From assembly GCF_900105835.1 (NCBI RefSeq), contig NZ_LT629783.1:1922001-1986000 (forward strand): a stretch of DNA of 64,000 nucleotides, given 5' to 3'. Of this stretch, positions 37,606 through 46,224 are shown one piece after another. A model generated the notes under the pieces. It was not told the origin of the DNA. It ran no database searches and saw only the letters and a program-made list of their open reading frames with translations. The stretch is from Pseudomonas fragi. Its GTDB lineage: Bacteria; Pseudomonadota; Gammaproteobacteria; Pseudomonadales; Pseudomonadaceae. Positions within the stretch are counted from its first letter, which is position 1. The number at the start of each line of letters is the position of its first letter. A program made the position numbers and the translations under genes.

Positions 37606-39027
37606 TTACTCCGCCAGCTTGAAGGTTATGAAGCTGGCACGCCCCTGGCGCAGAACCCGCATCGACACCGAACGGTTCTTCGGCAATGCCTTGGCGATTT
37701 CAGTGAACTCCTTGCCATTGCTGATGGCCTGGTTGTTCAGGTGAGTAATCACGTCACCAGGCTGCAGGCCGATCAGGGCCGCAGGGCCGTCCTGTACATC
37801 AGTGATGATCACGCCACCCTTGATGTCGTTGGCTTTCTTCTGCTCTTCGCTCAGGTCTGCCACAGACACGCCCAGGCGGTTGCTGCTTTGCTCAGCGCCG
37901 TTACCCGAAGCAATGTCTTTCGCGTCATCAGGGATGGCGCCAACGGTCAGGTCGAGGTTTTTGCGCTTGCCGTCACGAATCACTTCAAGGGTCGCCTTGC
38001 TGCCGGCCTTGAGTGCGCCCACCAGATGGGGCAAATCCGCCGACATGACGATCGGCTGACCATTCATGCTCAGGATCACATCGCCCACTTGCAGGCCGCC
38101 TTTGGCCGCCGGGCCGTTATCCAGTACCTGGGCCACCAGGGCACCGGCAGGTTTTTCCAGGCCGAAGGATTCGGCCAGGTCCTTGTTGACCTCCTGGATC
38201 ACCACGCCCAACCAGCCACGGCTAACCTTGCCACCGGCCTTGAGCTGGTTGGCCACGTCCATCGCCACATCGATAGGGATCGCGAAGGAAACGCCCATAA
38301 AGCCGCCCGAGCGGGTGTAGATCTGCGAGTTGATCCCCACCACTTCACCCGCCAGGTTGAACAGCGGCCCACCCGAGTTGCCCGGGTTGATCGGCACGTC
38401 AGTCTGGATAAACGGCACATAGCTTTCATTGGGCAGGCTGCGGCCCATGGCGCTGATGATGCCCTGGGTCACGGTGTGGTCAAAGCCAAATGGCGAACCG
38501 ATGGCAACTACCCACTGGCCGGCCTTGAGATCCTGGGACTTGCCCAGTTTCAGCACGGGCAGGTTCTTGCCTTCGATTTTCAGCAAAGCCACGTCGGAGC
38601 GCGGGTCGGTGCCCACCAGCTTGGCTTTCATCTCGCTGCGATCAGACAGGCGCACGATGATTTCATCGGCATCTGCAACTACATGGTTGTTGGTCAGGAT
38701 GTAACCATCGGGAGAGATGATGAAACCCGAGCCCAGGGACTGCGCCTCGCGCTGACGGCCACCTTTGCCGGCGGGTGGCATGCTGCGTTCAAAGAACTCG
38801 CGCAGCCCCGGCGGCAGGCCTTCGAGGTCGGGCATCTGGCCCATGCTGGAGACCCGTCGTTCTGGCAATTTTTGCGTGGTACTGATGTTCACCACGGCCG
38901 GTGAGGCTTGTTCGACCAACTGGGTGAAGTCAGGTAACTGCGCTTCAGCCATGACCGGCACTGCCTGCCCGAGCATCAGCACGGCTGCAAAAATGGGTAG
39001 ATAAGATTTCAATCGAGGCATCGACAT
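37606..39027 (-). CDS. mucD: Periplasmic serine protease MucD (DegP/HtrA type)
   Basis: Secreted protease-chaperone of 473 residues that restrains the AlgU response by removing misfolded envelope proteins. The start at 39027 (MSMPRLKSYLPI) has GGGAG just upstream and gives a signal peptide ending near VMAEAQ. The catalytic triad lies in TNNHVVADAD (His), DPRSDVALLKI (Asp) and NPGNSGGPLF (Ser). Two PDZ domains follow, from about residue 275 to the end. A terminator-like hairpin at 39121-39147 separates it from mucB, so it may have its own promoter. No mucC lies between them. Confidence 0.95.
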   Translation of the reverse strand: MSMPRLKSYLPIFAAVLMLGQAVPVMAEAQLPDFTQLVEQASPAVVNISTTQKLPERRVSSMGQMPDLEGLPPGLREFFERSMPPAGKGGRQREAQSLGSGFIISPDGYILTNNHVVADADEIIVRLSDRSEMKAKLVGTDPRSDVALLKIEGKNLPVLKLGKSQDLKAGQWVVAIGSPFGFDHTVTQGIISAMGRSLPNESYVPFIQTDVPINPGNSGGPLFNLAGEVVGINSQIYTRSGGFMGVSFAIPIDVAMDVANQLKAGGKVSRGWLGVVIQEVNKDLAESFGLEKPAGALVAQVLDNGPAAKGGLQVGDVILSMNGQPIVMSADLPHLVGALKAGSKATLEVIRDGKRKNLDLTVGAIPDDAKDIASGNGAEQSSNRLGVSVADLSEEQKKANDIKGGVIITDVQDGPAALIGLQPGDVITHLNNQAISNGKEFTEIAKALPKNRSVSMRVLRQGRASFITFKLAE

Positions 39028-39120
39028 ACAGCTCCCGTTAATAACAGCTGAGTTAAGCGACAGGCACCAAAAAACAAGTCCAAAGCATAGACCGTTTTTC
39101 AGGCCCCGGAAAACAAACAA

Positions 39121-39147
39121 GGCCAGAGCCCTTGAGGGCCCTGACCT
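39121..39147 (-). terminator. Terminator-like hairpin between mucB and mucD
   Basis: On the minus strand GGTCAGGGCCC and GGGCTCTGGCC pair (with one G-T pair) around TCAA and are followed by a T-rich stretch TTGTTTGTTTT. Confidence 0.5.
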
Positions 39148-39206
39148 TTATAAAAAGACAAAAAAATGGCAAATCGAAAATTGTCACCCGCCATGTCGGT
39201 GCAACC

Positions 39207-40169
39207 CTATGGTTTGGCCTGAGCGTCGTCTTTGCCCACACGCATCGAAAGTGCAATGCGCTCTGCAGTCCCCATCGGGATTTCACCCACCACAGTGGCC
39301 ATCATGTCGCCCTGAGGTGTACTCAAGTGTCGCGTAACGGCGGCGGTTGGCCCCAACTGGACACGCGCATCAGGCACCGCAGCACCCTGCAACGGCTCGA
39401 TAAACACGGAGAAGCGCGTCAGCCCGTCGTCATACAGCAGGCTGGTGACTTCGGCCTTGGTGCGCGGGTCACGGTGTACCGTGCTGCTGACTTGCTCGAA
39501 GCCGGAAGGCAACCAGTCGGAATGCCAGGCCTGGGTCGCACTGCCCTGTTCAGCCTCGGCGTCAGCCCGAGCAACAGGTCGGCACTGCCCGGCAGGGCTG
39601 AGCTGGCTGTCATCAGGTGGCGTGGTGGCCAGGGTGGTGAACTGATAGCGTTCAAGCAACTGCCCCTTGTCATTGAGCAACAAGGACTTGAGAGGCAAAC
39701 CGGTTTCCCGGTCCAGATACAGTTCAAACCCGTAGCGATGCTGGTCACGCGGGGCCAGCGAGATAACCGCGACCGGGCGCCCGGCAACCCTTGAGTTGCC
39801 TTCCATTGCCACGGCATACAGGTCATTGAGCTTCTGCACATCGAACTGCCGCGCCGCGACAGCGGAGACATCGCCCAGGCCCGAGGCCAGCTTGCCAGTG
39901 ACGCATTCCGTGCGTCCGTCTGCTCGAATCACCTCTTGCGCCGGGCCATCGAGTTGCATCAACCGCTCACGAACCTTGCCGTCCTGCACCCGGTGCCAGA
40001 TGCTGTGGGTAGAAAAACTACCGTTGCGTTCGTAAACAAAGGTGCCTTGATAGCTGTGCTGTTGCTCGGCCTGCCCAAGACGTTTGAGCCAGTCCTGGGC
40101 TTCATCGGCGTGGGCAGGTACAACAAACCAGCCACTGAGCAGAAGAGGTAGCAAGGGTAGGACGCGCAT
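39207..40169 (-). CDS. mucB: Sigma-E regulator MucB (RseB type)
   Basis: Periplasmic protein of 320 residues that protects MucA from cleavage. A signal peptide ends near VVPAHADEAQ (about residue 21). The MucB/RseB core begins with DWLKRLGQAEQQHSYQGTFVYERNG, cited as QHSYQGTFVYERNG, and the family phrase FSTHSIWHRVQDG follows. It starts 8 bp after the mucA stop, so it is co-translated. It binds the periplasmic tail of MucA. Confidence 0.94.
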   Translation of the reverse strand: MRVLPLLPLLLSGWFVVPAHADEAQDWLKRLGQAEQQHSYQGTFVYERNGSFSTHSIWHRVQDGKVRERLMQLDGPAQEVIRADGRTECVTGKLASGLGDVSAVAARQFDVQKLNDLYAVAMEGNSRVAGRPVAVISLAPRDQHRYGFELYLDRETGLPLKSLLLNDKGQLLERYQFTTLATTPPDDSQLSPAGQCRPVARADAEAEQGSATQAWHSDWLPSGFEQVSSTVHRDPRTKAEVTSLLYDDGLTRFSVFIEPLQGAAVPDARVQLGPTAAVTRHLSTPQGDMMATVVGEIPMGTAERIALSMRVGKDDAQAKP

Positions 40170-40177
40170 GATGGTCC

Positions 40178-40768
40178 TTAACGGTTATCCAGGCTCGCAG
40201 CACGAGCATAAGGCAGTGGGCTTTCAGCCCCTTTCAATGCGGCTTGCTGTGCATGCTGGCGCAGGTAGCCTGGCAAGCGCTGATCCTGCCAGCCCGGCTG
40301 ACCTTGCAGGACACCGTTGGCCATAGGGCCAGTGGCCTGGTCGGCGCTTTCGCTGTAGTTGGCCAGTACTGCCGGGCCCTTGGCCATCGGCGCACTCAGG
40401 CTTTGTGCCGGGTTTTGCTGGGCCAGCTGGTTACCGACGATGTCATCCTGGTTGTACAGGCGTACACCTGCCAGAACAGCAACAGTCACCGAAGCGGCTA
40501 CGGCCAGACGACCGATGCTGCGCCACGGCCCACGGGCCACCTTGGCCGGGGTTTGCTCTTCGGCCAGCGCGGCCGAAACGGCAGATGCGATGTCCAGGCG
40601 CGGAATCAACAGGTCCTTGTGCATCACAGCACGCGCCACCTGATATCGGGACCAGGTGTCACGGGTTTGTGTGTCGTCAAAGGCATTCAATACCCGACGC
40701 AGTTCCAGTTCGTCCGCTTCGTTATCCATCACTGCGGACAGCGATTCCTGCAGGGCTTCACGACTCAT
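40178..40768 (-). CDS. mucA: Anti-sigma factor MucA
   Basis: Inner-membrane anti-sigma factor of 196 residues. The cytoplasmic part MSREALQESLSAVMDNEADELELRRVL, cited as SLSAVMDNEADELELRR, is the AlgU-binding domain. A single span lies near residues 86-105 (LAVAASVTVAVLAGVRLYN), and the remainder is periplasmic and binds MucB. The sequence looks intact, without the truncations that cause mucoidy. It lies between algU and mucB. Confidence 0.94.
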   Translation of the reverse strand: MSREALQESLSAVMDNEADELELRRVLNAFDDTQTRDTWSRYQVARAVMHKDLLIPRLDIASAVSAALAEEQTPAKVARGPWRSIGRLAVAASVTVAVLAGVRLYNQDDIVGNQLAQQNPAQSLSAPMAKGPAVLANYSESADQATGPMANGVLQGQPGWQDQRLPGYLRQHAQQAALKGAESPLPYARAASLDNR

Positions 40769-40799
40769 GGCGGTTCCTCTCTTGGCTGTCGCCGCTGTC

Positions 40800-41381
40800 T
40801 CAGTTTTCCTGCAACAACGGCTGCAGGGCTTTATCTATGGCTTCCCGGGCGCGGAAAATCCGGGAGCGCACGGTACCCACCGGACATTGCATGACGCTCG
40901 CGATGTCCTCATAACTCAGACCATCAAATTCACGTAAAGTTAACGCCGTACGCAAATCTTCTGGCAGTAGCTGAATAGTGCGGTGAACCGTGCCCTCGAT
41001 CTCGTCGCGGAGCAAAGCGCGCTCCGGCGACTCAAGATCCTTGAGACCATGATCACCATCGTAGAACTCGGCATCTTCCGAGCTCACATCACTGTCAGGC
41101 GGACGTCGACCGCGTGACACCAGGTAATTTTTCGCCGTATTGATGGCGATGCGATACAGCCATGTGTAGAAGGCGCTGTCTCCGCGAAAATTACCGAGCG
41201 CCCGGTAAGCCTTGATAAAGGCCTCTTGGGCAACGTCCTGGGCTTCATGGGTGTCGTGCACGAATCGCACGATCAACCCGAGAATTTTGTGTTGATATTT
41301 CAACACCAGCAGATCGAACGCGCGCTTGTCGCCACGCTGTACGCGCTCGACCAGCTGCTGATCCTCTTCCTGGGCTAGCAT
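40800..41381 (-). CDS. algU: Extracytoplasmic sigma factor AlgU (RpoE)
   Basis: ECF sigma factor of 193 residues controlling envelope stress and alginate genes. Region 2 includes DLLVLKYQHKILGLIVRFV and AQDVAQEAFIKAYRAL, and region 4 includes LPEDLRTALTLREFDGLSYEDIASVM, both cited in part here as EAQDVAQEAFIKAYR and FDGLSYEDIASVM. It starts at 41381 with AGGAG upstream. The order algU-mucA-mucB-mucD is standard except that mucC is missing. A promoter resembling its own consensus lies upstream. Confidence 0.96.
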   Translation of the reverse strand: MLAQEEDQQLVERVQRGDKRAFDLLVLKYQHKILGLIVRFVHDTHEAQDVAQEAFIKAYRALGNFRGDSAFYTWLYRIAINTAKNYLVSRGRRPPDSDVSSEDAEFYDGDHGLKDLESPERALLRDEIEGTVHRTIQLLPEDLRTALTLREFDGLSYEDIASVMQCPVGTVRSRIFRAREAIDKALQPLLQEN

Positions 41382-41440
41382 GAATACTCCTCATAAGACC
41401 GGGAGGAAGATTGCTTTGCTAACTGATCAGGCTTGCAAAC

Positions 41441-41467
41441 ATAGACTCGGGCTTTTCGCAAAAGTTC
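41441..41467 (-). promoter_or_regulatory. AlgU-type promoter of algU
   Basis: The minus strand has GAACTT, 16 bases, then TCTAT, close to the GAACTT-N16/17-TCTGA consensus. This fits autoregulation. A second GAACTT lies further upstream (around 41659-41664) with a poor -10. The gap from 41382 to 41895 holds no gene. Confidence 0.6.
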
Positions 41468-41852
41468 TCTCCCCCCTGGCAAGTTTCCTGCGCGCTCGGA
41501 TTTGGCACGCACGAAAACGCAGCTCGGGCCTGGCCGGCTGCGTCAATAATCTTGTCGTCAAATTCAGCTGTCGAGTCGAAAAAACAAACCCCGCATCAAT
41601 CTGGACGCCGTTCCCCTGCATCAAGGGCAGCCCACTATGGAACCCCTGGCTATACGAAAAGTTCAAAACCTTCGTACGAAACTGCCCAAGATACACCACG
41701 AAATCGTACCAGAACTCGAGTCATTCCTGAGTCCTGCCATCACTCGCAGATTAATTTGCAAATCGACATGCAGACCCATCGAGTCTGAGGCACACTTTGC
41801 GCCCGCTGTAATTTAACAATGCCATAAAGGCCCGGCCATTGTGCCGATCCCC

Positions 41853-41880
41853 CCCTCTATATACTAGAGGGCGCTTTTTT
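41853..41880 (+). promoter_or_regulatory. Terminator-like hairpin in the nadB leader
   Basis: CCCTCTA and TAGAGGG pair around a short loop and are followed by CGC and six T, ending 15 bp before the nadB ATG. It could act as an attenuator. The same bases also contain TATACT, which may be a -10 element instead. Confidence 0.45.
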
Positions 41881-41895
41881 GCGGATGTCAGAAGA

Positions 41896-43503
41896 ATGAG
41901 CCAACATTTTCAACATGATGTGCTGGTGATTGGCAGCGGCGCTGCCGGTTTGAGCCTTGCGCTCACGTTACCCAGCCATATGCGTATTGCAGTGCTTAGC
42001 AAGGGCGATCTGGCCAATGGTTCAACGTTCTGGGCCCAGGGCGGCGTCGCCGCTGTCCTGGATGACACCGACACGGTGCAGTCCCATGTCGATGACACCC
42101 TCAATGCAGGTGGCGGGCTGTGCCATGAAGACGCAGTACGCTTTACCGTCGAGCATAGCCGTGAAGCCATCCAGTGGCTGATCGACCAGGGCGTCCCCTT
42201 CACCCGCGATGACAGCATCGACACCGAGCAGCAGGGCTTTGAATTTCACCTCACCCGTGAAGGCGGGCACAGCCACCGACGCATCATCCATGCGGCCGAC
42301 GCCACGGGCGCGGCGATTTTCAAGACATTGCTCGAACAGGCCCGCCAGCGCCCCAATATCGAACTGCTCGAACAGCGCGTCGCTGTCGACCTGATTACCG
42401 AGCGCCGCCTGGGCCTGGAAGGTGATCGCTGCCTGGGGGCCTATGTGCTGGATCGTGCCACGGGCGAGGTCGACACCTTTGGCTCACGCTTCACCATTCT
42501 GGCCACCGGGGGGGCGGCCAAGGTGTACCTCTACACCAGCAACCCGGACGGTGCCTGCGGTGACGGCATTGCAATGGCCTGGCGCTCGGGTTGCCGGGTG
42601 GCCAACCTGGAATTCAACCAGTTCCACCCCACTTGCCTGTACCACCCACTGGCCAAGAGCTTTCTGATCACCGAAGCCCTGCGGGGCGAAGGGGCGCACC
42701 TCAAGCTACCCAACGGCGAGCGCTTCATGCACCGCTTCGACCCGCGCAACGAACTGGCACCGCGAGATATCGTGGCCCGGGCCATCGACCATGAAATGAA
42801 GCGCCTGGGTATCGATTGTGTGTACCTGGATATCAGCCATGAGTCCGATACGTTCATCAAGGCCCACTTCCCGACGGTTTATGAGCGCTGCCTGGCGTTC
42901 GGCATCGACATCACCCAACAGGCCATCCCGGTAGTCCCTGCGGCGCATTACACCTGCGGTGGAGTCATGGTCGACGAACATGGCCACACCGATGTGCCGG
43001 GCCTGTACGCCATCGGCGAAACCAGCTTTACCGGCCTGCATGGTGCCAACCGCATGGCCAGCAACTCGCTGCTCGAGTGTTTTGTCTACGCCAAGTCGGC
43101 AGCGGCCGACATCCTCGCCCAGTCGCCAGAAATCGCCGCCCCCGTGGCACTGCCCAGCTGGGATGCCAGCCAGGTGACCGACTCCGATGAAGACGTGATC
43201 ATCGCCCACAACTGGGATGAACTGCGGCGTTTCATGTGGGACTACGTCGGCATCGTGCGCACCAACAAGCGCCTGCAACGAGCCGAGCACCGGGTGCGCC
43301 TGCTGCTGGACGAAATTGATGAGTTCTACAGCAACTACAAAGTGAGCAGAGACCTGATTGAATTGAGGAACCTTGCTCAAGTAGCCGAACTGATGATCAG
43401 GTCTGCCATGGAACGTAAGGAATCTCGGGGTCTGCACTACACACTGGACTATCCAGATATGTTGCCAGAGGCGAAGGATACGATCCTTACACCGACCAGA
43501 TGA
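41896..43503 (+). CDS. nadB: L-aspartate oxidase, 3' end supplied by the inserted element
   Basis: FAD enzyme of 535 residues that starts NAD synthesis by oxidising aspartate to iminoaspartate. The start at 41896 ([23 protein letters not shown]) has the FAD motif GSGAAGLS. Further family segments are [16 protein letters not shown] and [23 protein letters not shown] (cited as [15 protein letters not shown]). Up to 43343 the codon use is that of the host. From there the last codons come from the integrated element. The 61-residue tail is nearly the same as the stranded original at 49833 (three changes in the first 57) but is encoded with many AT-ending and AGG/AGA codons and ends in TPTR. The enzyme is therefore probably functional. 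Confidence 0.93.
   Translation: MSQHFQHDVLVIGSGAAGLSLALTLPSHMRIAVLSKGDLANGSTFWAQGGVAAVLDDTDTVQSHVDDTLNAGGGLCHEDAVRFTVEHSREAIQWLIDQGVPFTRDDSIDTEQQGFEFHLTREGGHSHRRIIHAADATGAAIFKTLLEQARQRPNIELLEQRVAVDLITERRLGLEGDRCLGAYVLDRATGEVDTFGSRFTILATGGAAKVYLYTSNPDGACGDGIAMAWRSGCRVANLEFNQFHPTCLYHPLAKSFLITEALRGEGAHLKLPNGERFMHRFDPRNELAPRDIVARAIDHEMKRLGIDCVYLDISHESDTFIKAHFPTVYERCLAFGIDITQQAIPVVPAAHYTCGGVMVDEHGHTDVPGLYAIGETSFTGLHGANRMASNSLLECFVYAKSAAADILAQSPEIAAPVALPSWDASQVTDSDEDVIIAHNWDELRRFMWDYVGIVRTNKRLQRAEHRVRLLLDEIDEFYSNYKVSRDLIELRNLAQVAELMIRSAMERKESRGLHYTLDYPDMLPEAKDTILTPTR
43321..43343. other. attL, 23-bp core within nadB
   Basis: The 23 bases from GAGTTCTACAGC to ACTACAAAGT are identical to those at 49836-49858. 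They encode EFYSNYK of NadB, and divergence begins directly after them. Confidence 0.88.
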
Positions 43504-43527
43504 GGCACGTTAGGAGACCTTAGCGTA

Positions 43528-43619
43528 GCACCATAAGGCACCGTTTTGTAACAGCTTTGGCTCACTTTTGTCCCAATGCTGGGGTCCTTATCGCGTGCCC
43601 GCAAGGGTCCTTATGGTGC
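43528..43619. repeat. Spaced inverted repeat near attL
   Basis: GCACCATAAGG at 43528-43538 is inverted as CCTTATGGTGC at 43609-43619. Two direct copies of GGGTCCTTAT lie inside. This part of the 43504-43787 gap holds no gene that I can support. Confidence 0.6.
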
Positions 43620-43717
43620 GCCTGAGCGAGGGCGCGAGGGCCTATGGGGGTACTTGCTCCCGGAGTGCATTAAAGGTGGTCACTCACATTTTTCTGCCAA
43701 ATTCTAAAAGGCCCTCT

Positions 43718-43790
43718 TAGGGCGTTCCTGTGTGAAATCTGAATAACCTGTAAGCCAATGGCCCACGAGATTTCACACAGGAACGCCCTA
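43718..43790. repeat. Perfect 23-bp inverted repeat with 27-nt loop
   Basis: The arms at 43718-43740 and 43768-43790 (TAGGGCGTTCC... and ...GGAACGCCCTA) are fully complementary. No T-run follows on either side. Confidence 0.85.
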
Positions 43791-44015
43791 CATGGCTGTC
43801 ATTACATCGCTCAGCAAATCATGGGTAAGCTCTATGAGCCCCTCAGGGACAGCCACCCCGCTGACGATGGCAATCATGGAGACTACCTTCCAGAAGCTGG
43901 GAGACTTAACGATAGCCTTGAGGACAGCCAACCGAACATCTTTCGCATGGTAATGAGGGTCCTCCTTGACTCCACCTAAAATGAAACGAAATAACGTATT
44001 ACTAAAAGATCCCAA
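43788..44015 (-). CDS. Possible small membrane protein of the element
   Basis: An open frame of 75 codons, downstream of the capsid-like gene and in the same direction. It contains one hydrophobic stretch, FWKVVSMIAIVSGVAV (about residues 41-56), with charged residues before it, loosely recalling a small holin. The only upstream start is a TTG with GGAG just two bases away, and that start lies inside a terminator-like hairpin. Coding is therefore doubtful. Another internal start cannot be excluded. Confidence 0.25.
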   Translation of the reverse strand: MGSFSNTLFRFILGGVKEDPHYHAKDVRLAVLKAIVKSPSFWKVVSMIAIVSGVAVPEGLIELTHDLLSDVMTAM

Positions 44016-44033
44016 GACTCCTCAAAGGGAGCC
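44003..44033 (-). terminator. Terminator after the capsid-like gene
   Basis: On the minus strand GGCTCC and GGAGTC pair around CTTTGA, followed by TTGGGATCTTTT. Its place right after a capsid-like gene recalls T7 terminator T-phi after gene 10. Confidence 0.5.
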
Positions 44034-44050
44034 TCAGGGGGATACATCAT

Positions 44051-45064
44051 TTAGTCAGCCAGGGTCACACGAGTGACCATAGGGAAATCGACCAGCTCTA
44101 CTTGGAGCTTCTCTTTAGGGTCAGCAGGGTTTGCCAGCTTGAGCTGTACCTTGGCCTGTGTCACCACATCAGCCACACCAATGACCTCTACGTCCCACGC
44201 CATAGCGTTAGGGTTACGGGTCGCATGGATCTGCCACACAGCACCGTTGGAGTCCTTACGGAAGCTCAGTGACGCCATGCCCTTAGGCAACATGAAGATG
44301 CCCAAGTCCTCGCCAGAGTAGAACTGAGAGCCACAGCCCAAGAGGTCCTCTACGTCTGACAGTCCAGCACGCTGAGCAGCACGCTCAAGACCAGCTACTT
44401 CTTTAGCAGGGATCAGCAACACGAAGTCAGACAGTGAGGTGCCAACTGCTTGGTTGATGTTCATGGTCAGACCATCAATGATGTCCTCAGCGCGTTCGCG
44501 TGGGTTCTTAGAGAGACCTGTAAGGGCCTTGATCTCAGTGGACGAAGAGGTGGTCAGGATCTTGGCAATGGTCGCACCACAGGACATCTCGAAGTCCTTC
44601 AAGAGCTTCTCAGCGGTCTGCGTCAAACCATTGAGGGTGAAGCCCGACATGATGTGATGATCCAAGAAGGTCTGACGAAAAGAAAACAGAGCGGCCTGAG
44701 GGGTGGCCTCACAGAACAGGAAGTCACCAGCGACGGCCTCGCCTTTAGTGAAGGTCGAATCATCATAGATGGACTTACGCGGGTCGAACTCAACGCTTCG
44801 ATCTTGCATCAGAACGATCTGTTGGGTGGTCGGCTCGGTGCCCTTAGGGCGGAACTCACAGGGAATCGCTTCTTCAGCGCCTTCTTCCCAGTCTCCACCG
44901 TTGAAGTATTCATCGAGACCATCTGTCAGGGCCTTCACATAGGCCGCTGCATCAGTGCCTGCGCCACCTTTGATGGTGGTCTCTGTGTTGAACTGAATGG
45001 TCCCACCCTGTTCGGTGATAGCGGTGGACCACGTTGTAGGCTTAACGTATTCGTATGGTTTCAT
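44051..45064 (-). CDS. Candidate major capsid-like protein of the element
   Basis: A 337-residue soluble protein. The start at 45064 (MKPYEYVKPTTWSTAI) has AGGAGATT nine bases upstream. I do not recognise a close family member by eye. The layout resembles HK97-fold capsid proteins: a polar N-terminal arm, a long helix-rich middle (EKLLKDFEMSCGATIAKIL), then a beta-rich end with FYSGEDLGIFMLPKG and ATRNPNAMAWDVEVIGVAD. The length is close to the 340-350 residues of T7-type capsids. It follows a small basic scaffold-like gene and precedes a terminator, as in T7 genes 9-10. Capsid function is inference. Other phage-interfering or structural roles are possible. Confidence 0.55.
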   Translation of the reverse strand: MKPYEYVKPTTWSTAITEQGGTIQFNTETTIKGGAGTDAAAYVKALTDGLDEYFNGGDWEEGAEEAIPCEFRPKGTEPTTQQIVLMQDRSVEFDPRKSIYDDSTFTKGEAVAGDFLFCEATPQAALFSFRQTFLDHHIMSGFTLNGLTQTAEKLLKDFEMSCGATIAKILTTSSSTEIKALTGLSKNPRERAEDIIDGLTMNINQAVGTSLSDFVLLIPAKEVAGLERAAQRAGLSDVEDLLGCGSQFYSGEDLGIFMLPKGMASLSFRKDSNGAVWQIHATRNPNAMAWDVEVIGVADVVTQAKVQLKLANPADPKEKLQVELVDFPMVTRVTLAD

Positions 45065-45138
45065 GTTTGATAATCTCCTGAATTGAATTCTGTTTAGGGA
45101 AGCCCTGAGAGGTCTCAAAGGCTCCTTGTGGCCGACTG

Positions 45139-45531
45139 TTAGTTACGGCGAGCTGCACGAATGGCGTTGCCGTGTTCACGGATAGCCGCTGCTTGCTTCT
45201 CTTTGGTCTCACGAGCACGAGCTACCTCAAGACGTGTCGGAGCCTTGTAGGATGCAAAGCGGTCCGCATGGAACTGGGCATCACGTTGTCGAGCAGCTTC
45301 ACGCAGACCAGCCGCATGGATCTCTTGGCGGGCAACTGAGGTTTGATCAGGGAATGCTGAGGTGCTTAGACCAGCCTCCATGAACTGCTTGATGATCGAA
45401 GTGATAGCTCCGTAGTTCTTCCCCACAGCAGCCAGCAGGCCTGCCAACATCACTCCTTCGGCATATGCCTTAGTCACAGTTTGGCCTTGAATAGTCAGGG
45501 TCTTATCGGTATGTACGATGTCGAGTTTCAT
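45139..45531 (-). CDS. Small basic scaffold-like protein of the element
   Basis: A 130-residue protein with AAAGGAGAACC upstream of its ATG. The N-terminal half (TLTIQGQTVTKAYAEGVMLAGLLAAVGK) is mixed, cited here as KAYAEGVMLAGLLAAVG. The C-terminal half is almost all charged helix, rich in Arg, Ala and Glu (for example EVARARETKEKQAAAIREH). Its place just upstream of the capsid-like gene and its helical basic tail are like phage scaffolding proteins, though it is short for one. I do not recognise it from sequence, and a nucleic-acid-binding role is equally possible. The long leader after the promoter at 45814 precedes it. Confidence 0.6.
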   Translation of the reverse strand: MKLDIVHTDKTLTIQGQTVTKAYAEGVMLAGLLAAVGKNYGAITSIIKQFMEAGLSTSAFPDQTSVARQEIHAAGLREAARQRDAQFHADRFASYKAPTRLEVARARETKEKQAAAIREHGNAIRAARRN

Positions 45532-45813
45532 ATTGGGTTCTCCTTTGAGAGACCCTTAAGTCAAACCTTGCCGCCATGATCGCGTGACCAATGGGGAAAG
45601 GAGACCCGCACGGGATCAACAAGGTTTGCTTAAAGGTATTGGATTGAAGGTGGTTTCACAGTCCTGTGGGCGTTAACTTGGCGGGGACTGTAGGAATGCC
45701 TCTGGGCTGAATGGCGGACAGCAAAGAGGTTCCAGGGTTGGTGCATAGATTGCCCACTACTGACGCTTAGGGCGCCTCGTGGGACTTTGAGGAGACCATG
45801 GGTGACTGATTCC

Positions 45814-45836
45814 CGTGGCCTTAGTGAGGGTTTTTA
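45814..45836 (-). promoter_or_regulatory. T7-type (gh-1-like) phage promoter, copy 1
   Basis: The minus strand reads TAAAAACCCTCACTAAGG then CCACG. As I recall the consensus of T7-like Pseudomonas phage gh-1 (TAAAAACCCTCACTRTGG then CHSCM), 20 of 23 positions agree. It points at the scaffold-like and capsid-like genes about 280 bp away. The gap 45532-45867 holds no other supported gene. Upstream bases, including CCCTTTGGG, are shared with copy 2. Confidence 0.75.
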
Positions 45837-45867
45837 CGACACCAATGTTTACTGGCCCAAAGGGACC

Positions 45868-46209
45868 TCAGCAAGCATCCTTGTAGGCCACGACGATTGG
45901 CTGATTAGACATCGGGATCTGTAGGTCACAGCGGATCAGAGTCTTGAGTGGCAGACCAGCCTCAAGGGCTTCTTTGAGAGCGCCCGTGAAGGACGTACCC
46001 ATAGTGCGATCGGTGTATGCATAGACCACATCCATGTCATAGATGGTGCCCAACTCAGGACAACGAGAGCGGCCCGGGGCGGTAGCCTTTGTGAGTGCTG
46101 TGCGTAGCTCAATGAGGCGGGAGCGGCGTGGCTTAATGAAGAACTGATTGATGATGCTCAAATCAGCTTCAGTTGGAATGGTCTTGCCGTAGTTCAATTG
46201 GGCAGTCAT
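45868..46209 (-). CDS. Unknown small protein of the element
   Basis: A 113-residue protein with CAAGGAGATCCCT before its ATG, a well-placed binding site. No family is recognised. It has a basic stretch FIKPRRSRLIELR near residues 24-36 and a hydrophobic C-terminal part ending in IVVAYKDAC, without a membrane span. It starts 15 bp after the Rha-type gene and is probably co-translated with it. It ends just upstream of phage-type promoter copy 1. Confidence 0.6.
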   Translation of the reverse strand: MTAQLNYGKTIPTEADLSIINQFFIKPRRSRLIELRTALTKATAPGRSRCPELGTIYDMDVVYAYTDRTMGTSFTGALKEALEAGLPLKTLIRCDLQIPMSNQPIVVAYKDAC

Positions 46210-46224
46210 AGGGATCTCCTTGAA

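Noticed and set aside
41896..43503. nadB disrupted by the insertion
   Set aside because: The frame continues through attL into a near-identical replacement tail, so the gene is judged intact. Only the distant copy at 49833 is broken.
45532..45813. A 38-codon frame in the leader after phage promoter copy 1 (beginning MHQPWNLFAV)
   Set aside because: No ribosome binding site and no recognisable features.
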